Part shown: positions 51,655 through 60,963 of the stretch, in pieces | Layout of the letters: the number at the start of each line of letters is the position of its first letter | Numbering within the stretch: the first letter of the stretch is position 1 | NCBI GenBank assembly: GCA_963775935.1 | Contig: CAVZKR010000002.1 | Coordinates: 248,001 to 312,000 of the forward strand | Length of the DNA: 64,000 nt | From: JBBIPA01 sp963775935 | GTDB taxonomy: Bacteria > Chloroflexota > Dehalococcoidia > GIF9 > UBA5629 | Direction: 5' to 3' | The notes under the pieces: model-generated | Told to the model about the DNA's origin: nothing | Seen by the model: only the letters and a program-made list of their open reading frames with translations | The model's database searches: none | Made by a program: the position numbers and the translations under genes

Positions 51655-53060
51655 TTAGCTAGCTGGCTCTTCTGCGGCATTTCTGCCGCATATAATACCG
51701 TGGGCCATTGAGAAAGTGGTCATTGTGCCCAGCAGATATGACTTCGAACAGAGACCACCGGTGACTTCACCCCCGGCGTACAGTCCGGGTATAACTTCAT
51801 CATAGTTATTCAGTACCTGGCAGTGCTCATTTATTTTGATACCGCCTTTCATCGAGGTTGTCGCCGTGACACATTTAATAGCATAAAAAGGAGGCAATAA
51901 TCTTCACCAATTTTCCTGCTTCGCCCCACGCGCCAACCCTACCGAAAACAGTATCATAGTCCAACTGCTGTCAATATCGCTATTGTATTTATCAATGTTC
52001 TCTTTTAAACCCTTGGCATCGATACCTGCAAGTTTGGCCAATTCTTCGATGGTATCGGCTTTGGATTTCTTACACCGTTCGAGATCTCTCTTTCTCGCTT
52101 TGCCGTTTGAAATTATCAATATTGCTCTGACAGTATACAACCCAGTAAACTCCCCCTGGCTGCTTCATGCCCGGCTTCGGTCATAAAACCGTAAAAGCCC
52201 TCGACAGAAGCTTCATTATAGAACCTCTTGCCATATACGTTTACCATGATACCGCCAGAATCAAGTGCCCATATCGCGTTAGAATGTGTCTCCGCGCAGA
52301 TAGGCCACGAGCCGGCCACGGCTCTACCGATATCCTTGGTGGCGGCTCCGACATCCAGTGCCATCTTCAGCCCAATTCCCTGGTGTCCCATCGGCATTCT
52401 CGGAACTCCTGCAACCATCGAAGGAGCGTACTCGGCTACCATTTCTGGATTGTGCCCAAATCCACCAGAGGCTATAATTACGGCTCTCTTAGCCTTGAAG
52501 TATTTTCTCTCGTTGTTAACGCTAACCTGAACTCCGATAATCCTCTCAGTTTGCCGGTCGATAATAAGCCTTTCGGCATTATGCCTGAATAATATCTCTA
52601 CACCTCTGTCCCTTGCCCTGGTTTCGAAAGCTTTTACTAGCTTGGGTCCTCTTCCTTCGGCAACCGATCGTAGGCCTCTGCATCTGTTATGTCCGGGTAC
52701 TTGGTTCACACCTACCCAGCTTACACCCTGATCCTTGAGCATCCTGTAAGCCTCTAGCTGGTTATCAGCGTATGCCCTGGCCAGTTTCGGATCTGAACCC
52801 GAGGCATCTATCATATTCTGACAGAGAATATCGGGTGAATCCTCTATTCCTGCTTCCTTCTGCTCATCGGTTCCAGCGAAGGCAACACCACCAGCAATCA
52901 TGCCGAGGCTGCCCCCACAGGCCGGCCTAGACTCAAGAACGACCGCTTTTTGGCCTGCCTCAGCTACCTTTATCGCAGCCGGAAGCCCACATGTCCCGCC
53001 ACCTACTATAATTACATCTGCTTCATAATCCCATTTTTGGGGTATCTTTGCTGCTGACAT
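51655..53060 (-). pseudogene. FAD-dependent reductase/dehydrogenase (fumarate reductase flavoprotein-like), multiply frameshifted
   Basis: The N-terminal 310 residues are intact: dinucleotide-binding DVIIVGGGTCGLPAAIKVAEAG, ACGGSLGMIAGG, VIIASGGFGHNPEMV and a substrate-domain ending. The frame breaks near 52135. It resumes as KADTIEELAKLAGIDAKGLKENIDKYN, breaks again near 51965 (LDYDTVFGRVGAWGEAGKLVKI in a third frame) and once more near 51900 before PPFYAIKC and the FAD-binding C-terminus GLYAGGEVTGG..TTFSMAHG. At least three shifts mean a dead gene unless assembly is poor. Ancestrally a flavoprotein reducing an enoate or dehydrogenating a ring compound. Starts at 53060, overlapping the truncated beta gene. 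Confidence 0.8.
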
Positions 53061-53265
53061 TTACTTTCCTCCATTTCAAACTTAGATAATATTGATGACA
53101 TAAATTGATTAATTGTTCATATCTCCCAATGACTGTGAAATACTGAGTGCACAGCTTTTTACGGATGATGCCAGTTTCCTCATTTCTATACTGCTCAGTC
53201 GGACCTATCTGACAGTTATAACAGCCGTTACATTTGGTGATATCGATTACCATAACTTTAGCCAT
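53023..53265 (-). pseudogene. Truncated beta subunit fused to an IclR 3' fragment
   Basis: The first 20 codons (MAKVMVIDITKCNGCYNCQI) are the start of a second transhydroxylase beta subunit. They stop abruptly at about 53205, where the sequence becomes a copy of the 3' end of the island's IclR gene, read in a shifted frame (TEQYRNEETGIIRKKL). The remaining Fe-S sites and the C-terminal domain are gone. A recombination scar rather than a functional ferredoxin. Directly follows alpha subunit 3. Confidence 0.75.
53124..53202 (-). repeat. Duplicated 3' end of the IclR gene
   Basis: 79 bp matching 56062-56140 (72/79 by my count), the region encoding the C-terminus of the IclR regulator. The two copies lie in the same orientation 2938 bp apart and bracket alpha subunit 3, marking the edges of a duplicated or rearranged unit. 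Confidence 0.75.
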
Positions 53266-53267
53266 TT

Positions 53268-55944
53268 CTACTTATCTCCCTTAGCCAGTACCCTCTCGAA
53301 TCTTAATCCGGAACCTTTATCATAGGGTCTGGCGAAGGCTTCCAAATACTGCTTTCGTAATTCGTCTAAGTTGACCGGACCAACCTCTGCCAGAAAGCCA
53401 CCGACCACCATACCTGTAGCATTCTTAGAGGTTAAATTGTGGGGTGTGATGGTATTAATAGCGCCACCCCTATCCAGCTCACCGGGAACAATGGCGTCAT
53501 ACCTTGCCCCATGGTCTACGAGTACAACGCCGGGCATTATTCTCTCCGTTACGTACGCTCCTACGAGGACACCACCCCTCTCATTGAATACTTTGACCAC
53601 GTCTCCGTGTTCTATATCCCTTTTTTTAGCATCCGCTGGATTAATCCAGATGGGCTCATACAAGTAGCCATCCGGACCCCTGACCTTGCCAGTTACAATT
53701 TCATGCATCCAGCTACTATCGTCGAGTTGGGCATGAAATCGCCATCGCGGGTGGTTGGTTATGCAGAGTAAAGGGTATTTCCTGGCTCTTTCGCTGGAGA
53801 CTCTTTCATCGTGGCTGGCGCTCTTTTCAACCCAGTGTGGTACCGGGGGTCTCTCATTATCATCGGGGAAGTGTTTGGCCAATCTATCGGAATAGAACTC
53901 TATCTTCCCAGAAGGGGTCTTTAATGGGTATTCATCCGGATTATCGTAGAAGTCTCTTATGGGGGGCCTAGACGATAATTCCCATCCAGGATTGCTTGGA
54001 ATTATATAATACTTATCCTTCTGCAGTTCCTCGTAGCTTATGAATTGCGATACGCCAGAATTATCAAAACCAAACCTTCTCCATTCCTGAACAGTTTTTC
54101 CCTCCGTGACCCTATCAAGTAAACCCGTTCTCTCGGCTATCAAGCAAACTATCTCGTAATCGCTCTTGGACTCCCCTACAGGTTCAATGCATTTGTCTTC
54201 AAGAATGATGGTTTCAAATGGATCCTCAGTTGCCGAGATGTCGTCTTGCTCAAACTTGGTACTGACCGGCAGGATAATGTCAGCGAAGAGACAATCGTTC
54301 TCAAGCCAGGGCTGCTGAGCCAGCATAAACTCAATTTTGGGGCTTCGGTACGCCTTGACGATACTGTTGCTATCATTCCAGCATGTTATCCAGCAAGGTG
54401 TATCCGTCCAGATCATATGTATTTCCGAGCAGCCCTTGGCAGGATAGGTATATTTGTTAAACTGGTCTTCAACAGGTTCTGCCCACAAGGTGGTGGAGTA
54501 GAAGCTGATGGGTGGATTCAGGATAGCGTCATGGAGGAGGTCTTTGGGGATAACTTGTGCGGGACCTTTCGTTTGAACTTCATTATCCCATGGTCTAGAG
54601 ACTGGGGGAATAGTCCAGCCGGGCCGACCCCATGAATTCATGATATCATTCACCGACGTGCCGTGAAATTCAGCTGCTTGTTGGGTGGCAAAAAAACCAC
54701 GATATGTGGCATTAGGCGTAGGATGTACTTTGGGTCTACCTGCAGCGAATAATGCTGGCACATAAAGGTGAACTCCCGGTTTGCCCAGACCCTGCATTGC
54801 CACTAGCAGAACCCACAGCCTAGCAATTTCTGTTGAATATGGCCCTCTGACGGCCCCTGTTCCTCCTGAACCACCTAATATCGACAGTCGTTTTGGATGC
54901 CCATTCCTTGGCCAGGGCTTTGATTATCCTGGATGGGACACCTGTAACTTGCGACGCCCAATTGGGTGTCTTGGGAATCCCGTCTTTTTTACCTAATACG
55001 TATTCTTCAAACTTGTCAAAACCCACCGTGTGTGTAGTTACATAGTCTTTATCATAGGTTCCTTCAATAATCCAAGTATATACTATAGCTAAAGCAAGAG
55101 CAGCATCGGTACCAGGTAGTATAGGAATCCATTTATCAGCGTGAACCGCAGCTGTGTAATTCAAATCTGGGCAGATGAATATATTTTTTATTCCCAGCTC
55201 AGTGAACCAATACATCAGATTACTGAATGTCTGTCCGGAGATCCACGAAGTCTTGTCCGAGTCATCTGCCCAACTCACCATAAAATTCGTATTTAGAGCA
55301 ACGTCATTTACCACACCTGCGCCACTTTCCAAGCCGACGGGCTCCATTCCCCAGGTATGCTTCGCTCCCCAGTACGCTCCCTCCCAACTATCCGGATTCC
55401 GGCACTGTAAGGTATAGCCTCCCAGATGCTTGAGCAGTAACGTATTGCAAGCGTGCGCAGGATGCACAACTTTGGTCTCGCCGTGTCCGTCAGCCTGAGC
55501 CAGTATTGCGGAAGCCCCGTATTCCTTTATTATCCTGTTTATCTCCTTAACGATGATGTCTAAAGCTTCATCCCATGATATTCTTTCGTATTTACTTTTT
55601 CCCCTGTTCTGTGCGTTTCTATCGCCATCAGGGGACCAGTCACCCCTCTTTAATGGGTAAAGAATTCTGTTTGGAGAATAAACGCGCTTTTTATAGCTCA
55701 TATGGTGTGGTGCTAAAAGGGCTTTCGTCACATTTTGCTTATAAACGTTCCCGTGTGCCTCCATGGTGATAGGTATGACTTCATCTGTCTTAACTTTCCC
55801 GTCATAATTCATCGGTCTTATTCTGACTATCTTGCCATTATTAACATCTACTTCTGCAGCAGCCATACCAGCACCAGCCTCCGATAGAAGGCCAAGTGTT
55901 TTTATATATGTTTCCCCCCTAGTGCCTCTATTTCTTGGTTGCAT
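53268..55944 (-). pseudogene. Transhydroxylase-like alpha subunit 3, single frameshift
   Basis: Equivalent to about 890 residues. The 5' frame (55944 to about 54890) includes ADGHGETK and RNPDSWEGAYWG, the same catalytic His and Asp-Ser-Trp as the other copies. The frame shifts near 54884-54892: the first frame runs into IRWFRRNRG and a stop, while the other gives ILGGSGGTGAVRGPYSTEIARL and continues to the end at 53268. Sequence is otherwise well conserved (SEIHMIWTDTPCWITCWNDSNS, GVVLVDHGARYDAIVPGELDRGG), so the break is recent or an artefact. It has its own truncated beta gene 2 bp downstream. Confidence 0.82.
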
Positions 55945-56046
55945 TTTACTCTCTGCCCCTTTTTAGTTTCTCTCTGTAATTCATTAACAATTTCTGGCTT
56001 GAATAGAACCAAGCTAAACCAAAAACATTTGTTACTAAGGTGATAC

Positions 56047-56799
56047 TCAGTTACCCTTGTATCCCAATGACTTTGAAATACTGAGTGCGCAGCTTTTTAC
56101 AGATGATGCCAGTTGCCTCATTTTCATACTGCTCAGTCGAACTGAAGGAGCTACTATGGATATGGCTGATAGGACGGCCTTGTTCTCGCCAAATACCGGT
56201 GCGGCGACACTCCGGATGCCAATAATGTGTTCCTCATCATCAAAAGCTACACCGTCACGCCTGATGATATCAATTTCATTCTTTAACTGGATTTTATTTA
56301 TGACCGTATTATCTGTATAAGGCACGAATTTGGTAGTATTAAAATAGTAAGCAATTCTTTTGTCAGGCATATAGGATAATAATACCTTGCCTATCGCCGT
56401 GCAATGAAGTGGGAGCTTGTTTTTCTCATTTGAGACTACCCTTAATAACTGGTCAGGTACCGAGTCAGCGATTGGCACACATTCAAATTCTTTGAGCATT
56501 CCCATAACTACCGTTTCGGAGACGGCTTCAGATAATTTTTGGATAAAAGGGTATGCGAGTTCTTTTAAACTCATCACACTATCGCTGGGGCTAGTAAATT
56601 CTAGGAACTTATGCCCCAGTATGTATTTATTTCGCTTCTGCTTCTGAAACAAATACCCGCGCTTCACCAAAGTGCTATTAATTCGGCGTACCGTACTTGA
56701 ATTAATCCCTGTTAATTTGGATATCTCGGACAACCGTAATCCATCCTGGTGATTATTCATTGTCTCAATGATATCCAACGCTTTATTAACCGTTTTCAA
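56047..56799 (-). CDS. IclR-family transcriptional regulator
   Basis: A 250-residue regulator. The N-terminal winged helix (ALDIIETMNNHQDGLRLSEISKLTGINSSTVRRINSTLVKRGYL) and the C-terminal effector domain (SETVVMGMLKEF, LHCTAIGKVLLSYM, VAFDDEEHIIGIRSVAAPVF) are complete. Start TTG 56799 with TAGGAGG 5-6 nt upstream. It is the first gene of the leftward array and divergent from the NicX-like gene at 57441, the usual position for a pathway regulator that senses the substrate or an intermediate. A copy of its 3' end lies at 53124-53202. Confidence 0.92.
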   Translation of the reverse strand: MKTVNKALDIIETMNNHQDGLRLSEISKLTGINSSTVRRINSTLVKRGYLFQKQKRNKYILGHKFLEFTSPSDSVMSLKELAYPFIQKLSEAVSETVVMGMLKEFECVPIADSVPDQLLRVVSNEKNKLPLHCTAIGKVLLSYMPDKRIAYYFNTTKFVPYTDNTVINKIQLKNEIDIIRRDGVAFDDEEHIIGIRSVAAPVFGENKAVLSAISIVAPSVRLSSMKMRQLASSVKSCALSISKSLGYKGN

Positions 56800-56917
56800 A
56801 GTATCCTCCTACTGCATATAAAGCAATAAAACTGTAAATAATGTTATAACAATAATATTTCTACTTTCATAATATCTGTGTAATGAGCCAATATGATTTA
56901 GAAACTTAAATATACAA

Positions 56918-57118
56918 TCATTCTTTCAGATTGATGCACTTTTCAAAGGCTCTTTCAAACTGTAGTCCTGACGCCCCGTGATAAGTTCTATTAAAGGCTT
57001 CAGGATATTGTTATGCAATAATTTTGCCGTTAATGACATCGACCTCTATGGGATTGGTATCGTCTATATTCGCACAAAAACCGAGTCCTTTTACTTTAGT
57101 TTTCTTTACTTCCAACAT
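56918..57118 (-). pseudogene. Alpha subunit 4 remnant with large internal deletion
   Basis: A 67-codon frame from ATG 57118. Codons 1-36 (..KGLGFCANIDD..IEVDVINGKIIA) equal the N-terminus of the transhydroxylase-like alpha subunits. After one in-frame TAA, codons 38-66 (QYPEAFNRTYHGASGLQFER..) equal their extreme C-terminus. About 2.5 kb of the gene is missing between, and the frame is preserved across the join. This shows a fourth alpha gene once stood between the regulator and the divergent promoter region. Confidence 0.8.
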
Positions 57119-57440
57119 TTTATATTGCAAATAATGAAATACTATTTTGAATAATAAACGATATTTTAGTAATATATTTTTCGATTGTCAAGTAACTGAA
57201 GAAAGGATATCTCGTTATTATCTAATAACTTGATTTAATCGTTATGAAATATCGATTGATATAAATCCCATGGTATTTATATTGATTGATAAGTTCTATT
57301 ATCACTATTAAAGTATATCTAATTTCGATAATGCAATTATATTTCACTATATGCAAGAAATGGGAATTGTTTTATGAAAATGAACGAGGCTATTTAGCAT
57401 CTAGAATACTGTGCTATTATTGCAAAGGAGGCAAAATTTA
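57119..57440. other. AT-rich divergent regulatory region
   Basis: About 320 bp, very AT-rich, between the alpha 4 remnant and the rightward NicX-like gene. Sequences such as ATCGATTGATATAAAT (57268-57283) and TATATTGATTGATAAGT (57277-57295 area) give short repeated TTGATT/ATTGAT words that may be binding sites for the IclR protein. No promoter could be fixed with confidence. Confidence 0.35.
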
Positions 57441-58590
57441 ATGACTTTCCGATCCGGAATTCCCAAAGCCGCTATCATTTCAATCAGTGATATGTTAGAT
57501 TCTTGTGCCAGAATCAAGCCTGGTCAGGAGGTTCTTATTCTGGCAGATCGACGGGTTATATGGAGGGGATAATCTGGTAGATCAGGAAGCTGTTTCCTGG
57601 ATACAATCTCTGGTACAAGCCAGGAAAGCAAATGTATCTACACTATGGATCGATGAACCGGGTAAAGCTCATGCGTGGAAATTTTCGCCAATTGCCAAAG
57701 CTGCCATGTCAGTCTGTGATGTTCTGATCAATCATTCCTTTAATCTAGTAAGTGAAGAAATAATTGAGTTTAGAAAACATATCGCAGAATGTAAATTTAA
57801 GATGGTGCGTAATTTTGCTACCACGGCTCCTCTACTCTGTACTACGTGGGCTCAGACTCCCTATGAATTGGTGAGTGAAATCCGTTACCAATCTTCACTT
57901 CCTTTCAAAAATGGAGAGACCTGGCAATTGACTGATGACAATGGCACCCATCTGGAGGGTGTTATTATGCCACCAAGTAATCCCAATTTCCCTTTCTATT
58001 CGGTCAGACGGGAAGGATCGGGTTATTATTTACCCTGGCCAGAATGGGTGCATCCTCCAGTTATAGTCAGTAAATCATCGGGTACCTTTATTTTTAATTC
58101 TATGTTAAGCTGGTGGTCGCGATACGTTGGGATCTCACCCTATTTTAATAAAGCGATTCGATTAACTATCGAGAATAACCGCATTAATAAAATCGAAGGT
58201 GGAGATGAGGCAACGGCTTTAAGTCGCTTCTTGGCTTCTATGAGAGAAAGAGTTGGCATGGGAGTGTATAATATGGGCGAGTTGCATTTTGGTGTTCATC
58301 CCCAAGCCTTTGTGGCTCCTCACCAATGCCCCAACATTCTTCATCGGCGATTAATCGAGCATTCACATACTTCTAATATTCACATCCACATCGGGGCTCC
58401 GCCAGCGACCACGACTTATCCATTTTGGATGCACTGTACCGGGGATATCCGCACCGCCACCTTCAAGGTGGGGAATACGATAGTCCATGATCGAGGACAT
58501 CTGACTGCTCTAGATAGTCCTGCAGTAAAAGCTCTGGCTGATAAATACACTGGCCGTCCTGGCCTCATGCCTGAGCCTCAATCATTTTAA
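57441..58590 (+). pseudogene. NicX/M29-like enzyme with an early frameshift
   Basis: The true start is ATG 57441 (AAAGGAGG 9 nt upstream): TFRSGIPKAAIISISDMLDS, then IKPGQEVLILAD. The frame breaks near 57547-57552 and continues in another frame as DGLYGGDNLVDQEAVSWIQ to the stop at 58590, about 382 residues in total. The C-terminal half carries a His-rich metal-site pattern (MGELHFGVHPQAF, NIHIHIGAPPA, WMHCTGDIRTATFKVG) like the M29-fold enzymes, which include 2,5-dihydroxypyridine dioxygenase (NicX) and aminopeptidases. The only rightward gene of the island, divergent from the IclR regulator. Assignment to NicX versus another member is tentative. Confidence 0.6.
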
Positions 58591-58623
58591 TTATATTGTT
58601 AGCTAAGGAAGGAGATTGGCATA

Positions 58624-58747
58624 AACGTACATCCTTATCTATTGAGACATACTTTTGCTACATTATGGCTGGAAGAATGGTGGAGATATTCTTGACATGC
58701 ACCTCAATCGTTTAGATATTATTAGTTGGGAGATCGCTTCCTCCTAA
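58624..58747 (+). pseudogene. Tyrosine recombinase remnant
   Basis: Translation gives NVHPYLLRHTFATLWLEE, the His-x-x-Arg box of tyrosine recombinases. After a one-base frame change GGDILDMHLNRLDIISW follows, in which GGDIL is the usual continuation. Everything before and the catalytic Tyr after are lost. It lies about 290 bp inside the right tRNA-Gly repeat, where an island integrase is expected. Confidence 0.75.
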
Positions 58748-58932
58748 TACCCTCTTCTCCCCGTCTAAATTTTTAAATACAAAAAAATACGACTAAACAG
58801 ACCCCAGCTCCAAAATTCCTAGTCAAGGAGAGCATGGGTGGTTTCCCCATCCATCGTGAATACTTGCCTAGCATTTTTGTAATTAACTCCCAGGTAAGTA
58901 AACGGCATTTTTCTGAAAAATTTATTTCTCAG

Positions 58933-58990
58933 GCAGGTCGTCGAAATTCTTCGTTTACGTTCAAATTGGCACTTTTTTGCGACAACCTGC
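58933..58990. repeat. Inverted repeat near the right island end
   Basis: GCAGGTCGTCG (58933-58943) and CGACAACCTGC (58980-58990) are inverted copies with one mismatch, about 50 bp from the right tRNA-Gly repeat. Possible recombinase arm-type sites or a regulatory dyad. Confidence 0.35.
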
Positions 58991-59038
58991 TTTTCGGACA
59001 GGTGACGAGGAACAAAAAACCTGTCAAATTTGTTGAAT

Positions 59039-59096
59039 TTTGAATCTATGGAGCGGGAAACGGGGTTCGAACCCGCGACAGCCTGCTTGGAAGGCA
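59039..59096 (-). repeat. att-like repeat, right: tRNA-Gly(TCC) 3' half
   Basis: Second copy of the tRNA-Gly half, identical to the left copy except for A at 59059. On the reverse strand the sequence before it (AATAGAC) supplies ACTGC, which pairs better with GCAGG in the anticodon stem than in the left copy. The rest of the 5' half is not tRNA. Confidence 0.85.
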
Positions 59097-59107
59097 GTCT
59101 ATTGCAT

Positions 59108-59165
59108 AATCATGTCATTGCGAGGAGTCCCGACTTGGTCGGGATGACGAAGCAATCTCATGATG
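59108..59165. repeat. Dispersed palindromic repeat element
   Basis: TGTCATTGCGAGGAGTCCCG, ACTTGGT, CGGGATGACGAAGCAATCTC: a hairpin-forming sequence with CCCGAC/GTCGGG at its core, of the type scattered between genes in many anaerobe genomes. A partial relative occurs at 33311-33340 (GGATTGCCATATCTCGCAAT). Confidence 0.5.
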
Positions 59166-59203
59166 GCGTTGGAATATGCACAAATCGAAGGTAATGTGTT
59201 TAC

Positions 59204-60193
59204 CTATCGTCTCTTGAATACTATCCACTTCCTTGACCAGAACCAGACAAGAGCGATTATCACCACCAGTGCCATAAGCCCCAGCACGGCGAAATAGCCC
59301 CATGACCACCTCAATTCGGGCATGTGCTCGAAGTTCATACCATAGATGCCGGCAATCAGGGTCAGCGGCATGAAAATGCTGGCCACCATGGATAGTACCT
59401 TCATGATCTCGTTCTGCCGGTTGGCTACCGATGACATATAGGTATCGAGCGCATTGTCGGCAGCATCCCGAATATTCTGACTGAGGTCTTCAATTCGTAT
59501 CAGGTGGTCGTAAATGTCGCGATAGAATATCCGTGCTTCCTCCTTGATAATAGGGAATTCTCCTCGGCTGAGCCGGTTCACAATCTCTCTCTGTGGCGCG
59601 ATGACGCGGTGTATCTTCAGGGTAGACCGTTTCAGCTTTAATATGGATTCCAGCACTGACTGTCGCGGTTCGCGTATGGTTTCCTCTTCGATTTCCTCGC
59701 TCATTTCAGCCATGGTGTCAATGGTGGGCAAGATGTTATCGATGAGCACGTCAATAAGGGCATGCGCCAGGAAATCGGCGCCGTGCCGCATGGGACGACC
59801 ATCATCTTCCACCAGGCGCATGGTAGTTTCGATGCAGTGGAGAGGAACTCTGTGGACGCTTACCACAAAGTGCGAGCCGAGAAAGAGAGCCATCTCCGCT
59901 GTCTCCGGCATTTCTGATTCTGAAACGGGATTGATACCGTGAACGATGATGAACAGGTAGCTGCCCAGGTCATCGATTTTCGGCGAATGAATGGTCGGAC
60001 CTATGCAGTCCTCGATGGCGAGGTGGTGGAAATGGAAGTTCTGCTTCAGGAAGGAGCCATCTCCTTCCGCAGCACCACTTATATCCACCCAGAGCAACCC
60101 CTGTCTGGAGTCAAACGCCGCTTTTATTTCCTCTTCGTTGAGATTACACCTCAGGTCACCTTCGGCGGGTAGGTAGTATCCTTTGACTATCAT
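59204..60193 (-). CDS. corA: CorA-type magnesium/cobalt transporter
   Basis: A 329-residue protein. A large N-terminal cytoplasmic domain (GLLWVDISGA, LAIEDCIGPTIHSPKIDDLGSYLFIIVHG) is followed by a long helix and two C-terminal membrane helices, the first preceded by the signature GMNF (YGMNFEHMPEL) and a typical IFMPLTLIAGIYGMN segment. CorA pentamers carry Mg2+, Co2+ or Ni2+. Start ATG 60193 has GAGGAGGTG upstream. Its 5' side abuts a broken Fic gene, whose end was apparently lost when the two were brought together. Confidence 0.94.
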   Translation of the reverse strand: MIVKGYYLPAEGDLRCNLNEEEIKAAFDSRQGLLWVDISGAAEGDGSFLKQNFHFHHLAIEDCIGPTIHSPKIDDLGSYLFIIVHGINPVSESEMPETAEMALFLGSHFVVSVHRVPLHCIETTMRLVEDDGRPMRHGADFLAHALIDVLIDNILPTIDTMAEMSEEIEEETIREPRQSVLESILKLKRSTLKIHRVIAPQREIVNRLSRGEFPIIKEEARIFYRDIYDHLIRIEDLSQNIRDAADNALDTYMSSVANRQNEIMKVLSMVASIFMPLTLIAGIYGMNFEHMPELRWSWGYFAVLGLMALVVIIALVWFWSRKWIVFKRR

Positions 60194-60229
60194 ACTGCAC
60201 CTCCTCGGCTTTTGGATTGCTTCAATTCT

Positions 60230-60684
60230 ATGTCCAGGCATGGCCTGTTCACCGCGTACTCCTTCCATAAGAATACCGTGCAATTCACGGATAAAGCGAG
60301 GCTCAAAGGCAGTTCTTGCAGACGCTTCACTCCGTATTCTAAGGCATGCACATAGTTTTGCACTTCTCTCACGTCCTGTTGTTTCTCAACGCTGGTCGCT
60401 TCAAATAGTAGCAGATCCGAAAGTGATGATTGTGTACCTTCAATGCGTGAGGAAAGAACTGCTTCTCTTCTTATAAACGGGTAAAGAAGCAGGTGGGGAT
60501 TGGGTAGTGTTTCTCCGAGTCCTGAAAGGGTGCCTAGAGCAAGATCAGCCCTGGACATCAGCGATGCCAGAGAGCTATCCCAGGCAAGCTCTGGCGGTAA
60601 AGGATTAGGGACAAAAGCATAATAGCCTCCTGTGGTGCGGATTACTCTTCCTGAGCGGCTATTTTGAAAGAGACTGATATCCAT
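60230..60684 (-). pseudogene. Fic-family protein, N-terminal remnant
   Basis: The Fic N-terminal domain is recognisable: YYAFVPNPLPPELAWDSSLASLMSRADLALGTLSGLGETLPNPHLLLYPFIRREAVLSSRIEGTQSSLSDLL in pieces, with SSRIEG as the inhibitory helix motif. A frameshift near 60290 moves the next part, RELHGILMEGVRGEQAMPGH, to another frame, and the sequence then leaves the family at about 60230. The AMP-transferring core with HPFxxGNGR is absent, so the protein cannot be active. It lies directly upstream of corA on the same strand. Start ATG 60684 is the likely original. Confidence 0.8.
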
Positions 60685-60963
60685 AATAAACGCCTGTTGA
60701 ATTATTTCAGATTTATTAAACAAAAATGCTATATTGTTTAATAATACACCTGTTTACAGCTTATAGCAAGTGGCAGTGAACCTTTTAAAGCTATAGTATA
60801 GAGAGTTATTTATTTGGCTCCGCACTATTAGCTATCGGCCTAGGCGCTTTTTTCATTCTATCTGGCACCAGGCGAAATTGGCAACTGTTGTTCTTGATTT
60901 GCCCCTCGTGCTAACCACCGTTATACTATACAGCAGCCCTGGAATGCATTGAAAAGGATAGAG

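Larger units (their letters stand above)
36339..59096. mobile_element. 22.7-kb genomic island flanked by tRNA-Gly half-gene repeats
   Basis: Direct repeats at 36339-36396 and 59039-59096 (57 of 58 identical, exactly 22,700 bp apart) are the 3' half of a tRNA-Gly(TCC) gene on the reverse strand. Between them lies a co-oriented catabolic array (transhydroxylase-like subunits, HyuA/HyuB, TRAP transporter, IclR regulator) and, just inside the right repeat, a decayed tyrosine recombinase. This is the standard layout of a tRNA-integrated island. Neither end keeps a full tRNA. Confidence 0.8.

Noticed and set aside
57505..58590. The NicX-like gene starting at 57505
   Set aside because: The real start is ATG 57441 with AAAGGAGG. 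The 57505 ATG is an out-of-frame codon that appears to be a start only because of the frameshift.
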